Shown here piece after piece: positions 52,365 to 58,407 of a stretch of DNA of 64,000 nt. The DNA comes from Streptomyces sp. NBS 14/10 (lineage in GTDB: Bacteria; Actinomycetota; Actinomycetes; Streptomycetales; Streptomycetaceae). The position numbers and the translations under genes were made by a program. The notes beneath the pieces are model-generated. The model ran no database searches and had not been told where the DNA came from. It saw only the letters and a program-made list of their open reading frames with translations. Each line of letters begins with the position of its first letter. Position 1 is the stretch's first letter. The DNA lies in assembly GCF_002224125.1 (NCBI RefSeq), contig NZ_NCSM01000035.1, positions 51,893 to 115,892 on the forward strand, read 5' to 3'.

Positions 52365-53263
52365 ATCGCCCACCCCTGGACGAGCGCGGCGACCTCGGCG
52401 CGCTGCGGTTCGGGCAGCGCGCTGCTGGGCGGGCGGATGTCGCGGCGGCACAAGCCCAGCGCAGCAAGCGCTTCCTTCACGACGCTGACGTTGTTGGCCG
52501 ACTGGTGGGCGGCGCGCAGCTCCTCGAACGGCCGGATCTGCTCCCACACCTTCATCGCGCCCGCGTAGTCCCCGGCGCGCAGCGCGCCCAGCATGTCGAG
52601 CGAGACCTTCGGGGCCACGTTGACCAGTCCGGAGGTGAAGCCGGTGGCGCCGACGGCCCAGTACGAGGGCGCGTACAGCTCGGCGAGCCCGGCCACCCAG
52701 ACGAACCGGTCGAGCCCCGCGTCGCGGGCCACCGCGGCGAAGCGCGCCGCGTCCGGGACCGCGTACTTGACGCCGATGACGTTGGGGCAGGCCTCGCCGA
52801 GCCGGGCGATGGCGGCCCCCTCGATCAGCGGATTGCGCAGATACGGCACCACCCCGAGCTCGGGTACGGCCTCGGCGATGGCGCGGTGGTAGTCGACCCA
52901 GCCGTCCTGGGAGACGTAGGGGTGCACGGGCTGGTGCACCATCACCATCCCGGCGCCCACCTCGCCGGCGTGCCGGGCGGCCTCGACCGCGGTGGCCACA
53001 TCGTGGCCGACGCCGACGAGGACGGCGGCCCGGCCGCCGGTCTCCGCCACGGTCAGTTCGGTGACCAACCGGCGCTCGGCGAGGGTGAGGGCGTAGAACT
53101 CGCCGGTGTTGCCGTTGGGGGTGACGGCCCGTACGCCGCCGTCCAGGAGCCGACGCAGCAGGGCGCGGTAGGTGTCCTGTTCCACGGCGCCCTCGGCGTC
53201 GTACGGAGTCACCGGGATCGCCACGACGTCCGCGAGCGCCGCCCTCAGTGGTGAGTGGTCCAT
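52361..53263 (-). CDS. DapA-family aldolase/dehydratase
   Basis: A 300-residue member of the dihydrodipicolinate synthase family. The Schiff-base lysine is K166 in NVIGVKYAVPDA and the catalytic Tyr is Y141 in GVVPYLRNPL. The substrate carboxylate loop is TPNGNTGEFYAL. Next to an arabinonate-type dehydratase, a role as 2-keto-3-deoxy-L-arabinonate dehydratase (giving 2-oxoglutarate semialdehyde) or as an aldolase is likely. True lysine biosynthesis is unlikely in this setting. The ATG at 53263 was chosen at the first conserved segment, with AGGCACC upstream. It is coupled to the dehydratase and separated from gntR by a terminator. Confidence 0.88.
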   Translation of the reverse strand: MDHSPLRAALADVVAIPVTPYDAEGAVEQDTYRALLRRLLDGGVRAVTPNGNTGEFYALTLAERRLVTELTVAETGGRAAVLVGVGHDVATAVEAARHAGEVGAGMVMVHQPVHPYVSQDGWVDYHRAIAEAVPELGVVPYLRNPLIEGAAIARLGEACPNVIGVKYAVPDAARFAAVARDAGLDRFVWVAGLAELYAPSYWAVGATGFTSGLVNVAPKVSLDMLGALRAGDYAGAMKVWEQIRPFEELRAAHQSANNVSVVKEALAALGLCRRDIRPPSSALPEPQRAEVAALVQGWAI

Positions 53264-53373
53264 ACGGTGCCTATCCCTTCTGGTCGGGCCGGTACGGCTG
53301 GTCGGGCCGATCCGGTGGGCCGGTAGGGCCGATGGGGCCTGTTGAGCCGAGGACGGTGGCTGGTGGGGTGGGT

Positions 53374-53420
53374 CGCGTGGGCGCGTGCGGGACCGTCCCC
53401 TCATCGCACGCGCCCACGCG
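53374..53420 (-). terminator. Terminator after gntR
   Basis: A 16-bp perfect stem, CGCGTGGGCGCGTGCG (53374-53389) with CGCACGCGCCCACGCG (53405-53420), has a 15-base loop. It begins three bases past the stop of the GntR gene (minus strand) and separates it from the DapA-family gene, so the downstream genes probably have their own promoter in 53264-53373, a stretch with repeated GGTCGGGCCG. Confidence 0.85.
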
Positions 53421-53422
53421 GT

Positions 53423-54118
53423 CTAGGGGGCGGCCTCCGCGGCCCGGGCGGCGCCCGCGGCGCCCGCGGCGCCCGCGGCGCCCGCGACTTTCGGGAAGGC
53501 GCGCTGCACGAAGGAGGCGATGTGGTCGTACAGGGCGGCGCCCGCGCCGTCCGCGTCGCCGTCGAGCGCGCGCGCAAGGATCTCGCGGTGCTCGTCCGCC
53601 TCCCGCTCCCAGGACGGAACGGCCTGCCAGGCGACGGCGGAGACAAGGGCCGCCTGATCGCGCAGCTCGTCGAGGATCCCGGCCAGCAGCGGGTTGCCGC
53701 AGGGCAGATACAGCGCGCGGTGGAAGTCGCGGTTGGCCAGCGAGCGCCCGGCCGGGTCGGCCGCGGCGGCGGAGCGCTCCAGGGCGGCGCTCGCGCCGGC
53801 CAGGTCGGCGCGCGTGGTGACGGTGCGGCGCAGCGCCTCGGGCTCGAGCAGCAGACGTACGTCGTAGACGGCGTGGGCCATGGCGGTGTCGACGGTGCGT
53901 ACGGTCGCGCCCTTGTACTCGCTCATCACGACGAGCCCGCGGCCGGCGAGGGTCTTGAGCGCTTCGCGGACCGGGGTCTTGGAGACGCCGAACTGGGCCG
54001 CCAGCTCGGTCTCGACGAGGGGCTGGCCGGGCCGCAGCCGTCCGGTGAGGATCCCGTGCTTGACCGCCTCCAGTACGTACTGCGTACGGGAGGGGATCGG
54101 GCTCGGCGCAATGTCCAT
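53423..54118 (-). CDS. GntR-family regulator with FCD domain
   Basis: A 231-residue regulator of the FadR subgroup. The N-terminal winged helix reads RTQYVLEAVKHGILTGRLRP, GQPLVETELAAQFGVSKTPV and REALKTLAGRGLV. The FCD effector domain has VYDVRLLLEPEALRRTV, NRDFHRALYLPCGN (metal-binding His) and WEREADEHREILARAL. It probably senses a sugar acid and controls the adjacent uronate or arabinonate genes (inference from position). The C-terminus ends in a repeated GAA tract from 9-nt DNA repeats (53451-53486). I chose the ATG at 54118; a GTG at 54136 lies in the likely promoter. Confidence 0.9.
   Translation of the reverse strand: MDIAPSPIPSRTQYVLEAVKHGILTGRLRPGQPLVETELAAQFGVSKTPVREALKTLAGRGLVVMSEYKGATVRTVDTAMAHAVYDVRLLLEPEALRRTVTTRADLAGASAALERSAAAADPAGRSLANRDFHRALYLPCGNPLLAGILDELRDQAALVSAVAWQAVPSWEREADEHREILARALDGDADGAGAALYDHIASFVQRAFPKVAGAAGAAGAAGAARAAEAAP
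53451..53486 (-). repeat. 9-nt in-frame tandem repeat at the gntR 3' end
   Basis: Four identical GCGCCCGCG units encode alternating Ala-Gly-Ala residues at the C-terminus of the regulator, beyond the FCD fold. Confidence 0.9.
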
Positions 54119-54139
54119 GGGGCTCTCAGATCTCACATA

Positions 54140-54175
54140 TCGCGTCTCATATATGACGTACGAAGTACGACGCGA
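54140..54175. promoter_or_regulatory. Nested palindrome upstream of gntR
   Basis: An outer inverted repeat TCGCGTC (54140-54146) / GACGCGA (54169-54175) encloses a region with CGTAC-GAA-GTACG (54157-54169). It lies 22-57 bases before the chosen gntR start on the minus strand, in an A/T-rich patch. This fits an autoregulatory operator. Confidence 0.6.
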
Positions 54176-54254
54176 TGAAATTAGGACCGCCCCGGGGGTT
54201 CGTCAACGGTTCTGACAAAAATTGCCGGGGCGGCCCACATGAGTTGAGTGCGCG

Positions 54255-55454
54255 TCAGGGAAGCCGTTCGAGGGCGGTGCGCACGGCGGCGAGGTCCGCG
54301 TCGGAGGCGAGTCCGGCGTGGTAGAGCCGGATTTCGTCCGCGCCGAGGCCGACCGCGTGGGTGGCGTCGGCTTCGAGGGTGCCCGGGCTGCCGCCCATGC
54401 CGACGACGACGGTGAAGTTCGCCGCCAGGGTGGTGCGTTCGGTCTTGTGCGGGACGAAGGGGGTCAGCACATCGACCCGCCCCGCGTCGTTCCCGGTGCA
54501 GGGCAGAACGACGCCGTCGGCGTGGCGGAGGATGCCCGCGGGGTCCACCCCGACGTTCGCGCCGAAGCGGTGGGGCGCCGGGTCGGCGTGCAGCAGCACC
54601 TGGAACTCGCCGCTCGCCGCCTCCCGTACGGCGGCGACGGCGTCCCGCTGCAGCTCGGCCGCGACCCGGTCGCGCCAGGTGGCGAAGGTGGCGGCGTGGT
54701 CGGCGCCGAGCAGCTTCTCCACCTCGGCCCACTCCGCGGCCCGGTCGCCCCCGCCCTGGGCCGCCTCCCCCGACCAGATCGGCCGCAGTGCGCGCCGCAC
54801 CGCCTGCCGCAGCTCCTCAGGGTCGGCACCGAGCGAGGCGTAGCCCGCGTGGCAGCTGTCGCAGAAGCACAGCGACATCAGGTACTGGGCCGCGCCGCCG
54901 AGCGGCACCCCGCCGATCTTGTCGTGCGCGTGCAGATGCGTGACCCCGTACCAGCCGCAGGACTCCAGCTCGGTGCCGCGGGTGCCGGGGCGCACCGCCG
55001 CTTCAGCGGCCAGGTCGACCACGTACGCGCGCACCTCGGGGCGGGCGATACAGGGCGCCCAGGGGTAGCGGTCGCCGTACGCGTTGCGCACGGAGGTGTG
55101 CGGAAGCTCGTCACCCATACGGGAGTTGTGCGCGAGGACCACCCAGGAGTGCACCTCGAGCCCGGCGTCGGCGAGCGCGCCGGCCGCCGCGCCGTACGGG
55201 TCGGCGCCGTCCACCCACGACTGCTCGTACGGGCGCGGCGCCCGGCCCGCCCAGCGGTCCGGGTCCGGCGGGTAGAGGACGGCGGCGTGCCGGGCGGTGA
55301 CGATGCGGTGGCGCGGGTGGCGCGGGGTCAGCGCGCGGGTGGAGTGGTACGCCGAGGCGAGGGTGACCTGCTGGACCCCGAGGTCGGCGATGCGGCGGGC
55401 GGCGTCGGGATCGCCGACGACGTCCCAGGGGTAGACGAAGGCGGAGGCTTTCAA
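54255..55454 (-). CDS. Unknown protein of uronate locus, CxxC motif, TIM-barrel-like
   Basis: A 399-residue protein whose function I do not recognise. It opens MKASAFVYPWDVVGDPDAAR with a strand followed by GVQQVTLASAYHSTRALTPR, and has VHSWVVLAHNSRMGDELPHT and VTHLHAHDKIGG. The core CFCDSCHAGYASLG is a CxC-xx-C motif. FTVVVGMGGSPGTLEADATH and LGADEIRLYHAGL close the protein. The pattern of short beta strands with Asp/His at their ends suggests a TIM-barrel, possibly a glycoside hydrolase-like enzyme; the CFCxxC block resembles one seen in some uncharacterised sugar hydrolases. The start is a TTG at 55454 with AGGGGGAA upstream. It sits between gntR and the ketodeoxyglucarate dehydratase, so a sugar-acid or oligouronate role is likely. 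Confidence 0.7.
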   Translation of the reverse strand: MKASAFVYPWDVVGDPDAARRIADLGVQQVTLASAYHSTRALTPRHPRHRIVTARHAAVLYPPDPDRWAGRAPRPYEQSWVDGADPYGAAAGALADAGLEVHSWVVLAHNSRMGDELPHTSVRNAYGDRYPWAPCIARPEVRAYVVDLAAEAAVRPGTRGTELESCGWYGVTHLHAHDKIGGVPLGGAAQYLMSLCFCDSCHAGYASLGADPEELRQAVRRALRPIWSGEAAQGGGDRAAEWAEVEKLLGADHAATFATWRDRVAAELQRDAVAAVREAASGEFQVLLHADPAPHRFGANVGVDPAGILRHADGVVLPCTGNDAGRVDVLTPFVPHKTERTTLAANFTVVVGMGGSPGTLEADATHAVGLGADEIRLYHAGLASDADLAAVRTALERLP

Positions 55455-55483
55455 CGCGGTTTCCCCCTAGGGGTCGTCGGGCG

Positions 55484-55574
55484 GTCGTCAGACGTGGCCG
55501 TCGGACACGGTCGTCAGGCGCGGTGGTCAGGCGCGGTCGTCGGACACGGTCGTCAGGCGCGGTCGTCGGCTACG
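55484..55574. repeat. 13-nt tandem repeat x7 at the 3' end of kdgD
   Basis: Seven units of 13 bases (consensus GTCGTCAGGCGCG, alternating with GTCGTCGGACACG) run without interruption. The last unit covers the stop codon of the dehydratase gene. The repeat fills nearly all of the gap to the next gene. Confidence 0.95.
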
Positions 55575-56529
55575 GTAGCGGCGGCTCCGGTAGCTGCGTT
55601 GCCCCGGGCACGAGGGCCAGCCCGCGCTCGATCAGCTCGGCCAGCTCCTTGACGTGGGCGGGGCTGGGCTCCGACAGCGGCGAGCGCACCTCGCCGACGT
55701 CCAGGCCGCGCATCCGTACCCCCGCCTTGACGAGCGAGACGGCGTAGCCGCGCCCCTGGTTGCGCAGTTCGACCAGGGGCCGGTAGAAGCCGTCCAGCAG
55801 CGCGTTGCACGTCGCGTCGTCGCCCGTGATCAGGGCCTTGTGGAAGGCGAGGGCGATCTCGGGGGCGAAGCAGAAGACCGCGGAGGAGTAGAGCAGCACG
55901 CCGATGCCGCGGTAGGCGAGCCCGGTCAGCTCGGCGGTGGGCAGCCCGTTGAAGTAGAGGAACTTCCCCTCGGGGTCGTCGGCGCGCACCGCGCTGATGA
56001 TGCGCTGCAGCAGGTCCAGGTCGCCGAGGCCGTCCTTGAGCCCGATGATGCCGGGGACCTTGGCGAGCTCGACCACGGTCTGCGGGGTGAAGACGGCGTT
56101 GTCCCGCTGGTAGACGATGACGTCGAGGCCGGTCGCGCCCGCGAGCGCGGTGTAGTGCCGCAGCAGCCCCTCCTGGGAGGCGACGACCAGATACGGCGGC
56201 ATGGCCAGCAGCCCGTCCGCCCCGGCCTCCTCGGCGAGCTTCGCGTACTGGATGGCGAGAGCGGTGCCATACCCCGCCCCGGCGATCACCGGCACCCGCC
56301 CGTCGGCCACCTCGACGGCGGCGGCGACGGTGGCGCGGAACTCCTCGGCGGTGAGCGCGTGGAACTCACCGGTGCCACAGCACGCGAAGACAGCGGCCGC
56401 CCCCGCCTCGATCCCGCCGCGCACATGCGCGCGATACGCGTCGAGATCCAGGGCGCCGTCGGGCCCGTAGGCGGTCACGGGGAAGAACAGCAGTCCGTCA
56501 AGGCGCTCGGCGAGTGAGGCTGAGGTCAC
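55570..56529 (-). CDS. kdgD: 5-dehydro-4-deoxyglucarate dehydratase
   Basis: A DapA-fold enzyme that converts 5-keto-4-deoxyglucarate to 2-oxoglutarate semialdehyde with loss of water and carbon dioxide. Of 319 residues, ERLDGLLFFPVTAYGPDGAL, FACCGTGEFHALT, DVIVYQRDNAVFT with Y140 and GIIGLKDGLGDLDLLQR with the Schiff-base K165 identify this subfamily. The GTG at 56529 has AGGGAG upstream; the open frame beyond it (to 56640) lies in the promoter. It is divergent from uronate dehydrogenase, the usual enzyme one or two steps earlier in galacturonate or glucuronate oxidation. A 13-nt repeat covers its stop. Confidence 0.94.
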   Translation of the reverse strand: MTSASLAERLDGLLFFPVTAYGPDGALDLDAYRAHVRGGIEAGAAAVFACCGTGEFHALTAEEFRATVAAAVEVADGRVPVIAGAGYGTALAIQYAKLAEEAGADGLLAMPPYLVVASQEGLLRHYTALAGATGLDVIVYQRDNAVFTPQTVVELAKVPGIIGLKDGLGDLDLLQRIISAVRADDPEGKFLYFNGLPTAELTGLAYRGIGVLLYSSAVFCFAPEIALAFHKALITGDDATCNALLDGFYRPLVELRNQGRGYAVSLVKAGVRMRGLDVGEVRSPLSEPSPAHVKELAELIERGLALVPGATQLPEPPLP

Positions 56530-56596
56530 GGGCTCTCCCTGTCGTGTGCGCCGACGTGCCATCACCTCATCGGCGCGTACATGTTTCTGATCGTCA

Positions 56597-56612
56597 TCTA
56601 CATTCATGAACG
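56597..56612. promoter_or_regulatory. Operator candidate A (TTCATGAA)
   Basis: CTACATTCATGAACGC contains the 8-bp palindrome TTCATGAA (56603-56610), 74 bases before the kdgD start on the minus strand. The same palindrome recurs at 56743-56750 before uronate dehydrogenase, suggesting one regulator for both divergent genes. Confidence 0.65.
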
Positions 56613-56705
56613 CAGCCACGGTAGGACAGCCCGCCCGCACGGGTCAAGGCGGCTGCACGTATAAGGAGCCGCGCGGGACACACCACCACCCCCACCCCAC
56701 GACTC

Positions 56706-56751
56706 TTGACGCACCCCCGCCACCATCCCTAGCGTGTCCATGTTCATGAAC
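56706..56751 (+). promoter_or_regulatory. udh promoter with operator B (GTTCATGAAC)
   Basis: TTGACG at 56706-56711 and TAGCGT at 56730-56735 (18-base spacing) match the Streptomyces vegetative promoter pattern. GTTCATGAAC (56742-56751), a perfect 10-bp palindrome, lies at the expected transcription start, where a bound repressor would block transcription. The core is shared with operator A. Confidence 0.65.
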
Positions 56752-56796
56752 GGCATCTATGTATGAATTTCCGCCCTTAATGGAGGAGTTCCCCAC

Positions 56797-57621
56797 ATGC
56801 CCGCTCCCCGCACCGTTCTCCTCACCGGCGCCGCCGGCGGCATGGGCACCCTGATGCGCGAACTGCTGCCCGCGACGTACGGGTACCGGCTACGCCTCTT
56901 CGACGTCATGCCCATCGAGGGCGAGCCGGACGCCATCACCGCGGATCTCGCCGACAAGGACGCGCTGCGGGAGGCCGTACGGGGGGTCGACGCGATCATC
57001 CACCTCGCGGGCATCTCCCTGGAAGCCCCGTTCGAGAAGATCCTGCGGGCCAACATCGAGGGCACCTACAACCTCTACGAGGCGGCACGCGAGGCGGGCA
57101 TCCGCCGCATCGTCTTCGCCTCCAGCAACCACGCCGTCGGCTTCACCCCCCGCCCGGCCACCACCCCCGTGCCGGACGAATCCCTCATCCCCATCGACAC
57201 CCCGCGCCGCCCGGACACCTTCTACGGCCTGTCCAAGTCCTTCGGCGAGGACCTGGCGTCCTTCTACTGGGACAAGCACGGCATCGAGACGGTCGCCATC
57301 CGCATCGGCTCCTGCTTCCCCGAGCCGACGTCGGTGCGCATGCTGTCGGTCTGGATGAGCCCGGCCGACGGCGCCCGGCTCCTCCACGCGGCCCTTACGG
57401 CGGAGGATGTCGGCTATACGGTCGTGTACGGCAGCTCGGCCAACACCCGCCTGTGGTGGGACCTCGCCTCGGCGCGCGCGCTGGGGTACGAGCCGCGGGA
57501 CGACTCGGAGCCGTACGCGGCGAAGCTCATCGCTGAGCAGGGGGAGCTTGATCCGGAGAACCCTGATCATGCTTATCTGGGCGGGCACTTCTGCACTAAC
57601 CCGCCTATTTGGCCGCACTGA
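56797..57621 (+). CDS. udh: Uronate dehydrogenase
   Basis: An NAD-dependent enzyme of the extended short-chain dehydrogenase group that oxidises D-galacturonate or D-glucuronate to the aldaric acid lactone. The Rossmann motif is TGAAGGMG (10-17). VFASSNHAVGFTPRP and the catalytic Y143/K147 in FYGLSKSFGE are typical. The later SCFPEPTSVRMLSVWMSPAD and YGSSANTRLWWDL match characterised bacterial uronate dehydrogenases. At 274 residues the length is normal. The ATG at 56797 has GGAGGAG upstream. It has its own promoter with an operator and is divergent from kdgD, so galacturonate from pectin would enter the oxidative route here. Confidence 0.95.
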   Translation: MPAPRTVLLTGAAGGMGTLMRELLPATYGYRLRLFDVMPIEGEPDAITADLADKDALREAVRGVDAIIHLAGISLEAPFEKILRANIEGTYNLYEAAREAGIRRIVFASSNHAVGFTPRPATTPVPDESLIPIDTPRRPDTFYGLSKSFGEDLASFYWDKHGIETVAIRIGSCFPEPTSVRMLSVWMSPADGARLLHAALTAEDVGYTVVYGSSANTRLWWDLASARALGYEPRDDSEPYAAKLIAEQGELDPENPDHAYLGGHFCTNPPIWPH

Positions 57622-57944
57622 GCGTGTTGCTTTCGGGGCGAGCGTGAGCGGATCAGTTCGGCCGCGAACGCCGCAGCGGCCTGCCGCACCAGCGCATCCT
57701 GGCCCTCGCCCGGCACGCCCTGGGTGGGATCGGCGCGCGCGGATTCCGTCCAGAACAGGCGTGTCCTTGACAGGACCACGGTCGGCAGCGCTCGGGGCAC
57801 GTACCAGGAGCGCGCAGCAGCAAAAGTCGGAGCAGAGGGCGGTGCACGCCACAGCAGATACTCCCGCCCATCCGTGACCGGGCTGGTGCCGATGTCAGCG
57901 CCAGTCCCGGCGTGAGTGAAGCGTGAGTGAGGGCTTCTCACCAT
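57573..57944 (-). CDS. Doubtful ORF, unknown function
   Basis: A 123-codon minus-strand frame whose middle (GREYLLWRAPPSAPTFAAAR, PTVVLSRTRLFWTESA, VRQAAAAFAAELIRS) looks weakly protein-like. Its 3' end overlaps the end of the uronate dehydrogenase gene by 49 bases, and there is no good ribosome site. It may be a remnant of a gene or chance. Confidence 0.25.
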   Translation of the reverse strand: MVRSPHSRFTHAGTGADIGTSPVTDGREYLLWRAPPSAPTFAAARSWYVPRALPTVVLSRTRLFWTESARADPTQGVPGEGQDALVRQAAAAFAAELIRSRSPRKQHAQCGQIGGLVQKCPPR

Positions 57945-58028
57945 GGTCTCACCTGGCTGCTCACCGGTGTGCTGATGACACCGGCCGCTGCATCAGGGCG
58001 TGCGGCCCGCAGGAGAAGGGGGAGGGCG
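57622..58028. other. Gene-poor stretch between udh and the DUF397 gene
   Basis: A 407-base stretch with somewhat lower coding bias. Apart from the doubtful minus-strand frame above, I see only direct GTGAGTGAAGCGTGAGTGAG-like repeats near 57910-57930. The XRE-type regulator gene that usually precedes a DUF397 gene is absent here. Confidence 0.55.
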
Positions 58029-58247
58029 ATGACCACGATGACAGTGCTCCCGCCGCCCGACGAGGGATGGTTCAAGAGCAGCTTCAGTCCGAGCGGCGGC
58101 AACTGCGTGGAAGTCCGCTTCGATGAGGGCCTGGCCTTCGTGCGCAACACCCACGACAGGAGCGGCCCCATGGTGGCGTTCAACCGAGCGGAATGGGAGG
58201 CATTCCTGCTCGGGGCGTGGAACGGCGAGTTCAATATGCCCGCATGA
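58029..58247 (+). CDS. DUF397 domain protein
   Basis: A 72-residue protein with the DUF397 signature: GWFKSSFSPSGGNCVEVRF followed by VRNTHDRSGPMVAFNRAEWE. Such small proteins are abundant in Streptomyces and often follow XRE-type regulators; several influence development or antibiotic production. The partner regulator is not seen here, so this is an orphan copy, 160 bases before the NB-ARC gene. The ATG at 58029 has GGAGGG close by. Confidence 0.92.
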   Translation: MTTMTVLPPPDEGWFKSSFSPSGGNCVEVRFDEGLAFVRNTHDRSGPMVAFNRAEWEAFLLGAWNGEFNMPA

Positions 58248-58407
58248 CGTAGCAGCTGCGGCATGGTGCTGTGGGCCGGTGTCCGGCCCACAGCACCCTT
58301 CGGCGCGGAGGGGCGGAGTGTGTGCGGTGGGGTGACGGGTAGAGGAAGTACTGCTCTTGTCGTGGCGCAGGCGCAGGCGCCGGTGACGTGGAGGGGAAGG
58401 GCTGGGC

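Noticed and set aside
55484..55574. CRISPR-like array
   Set aside because: 13-base units directly adjacent without spacers and no cas genes nearby.
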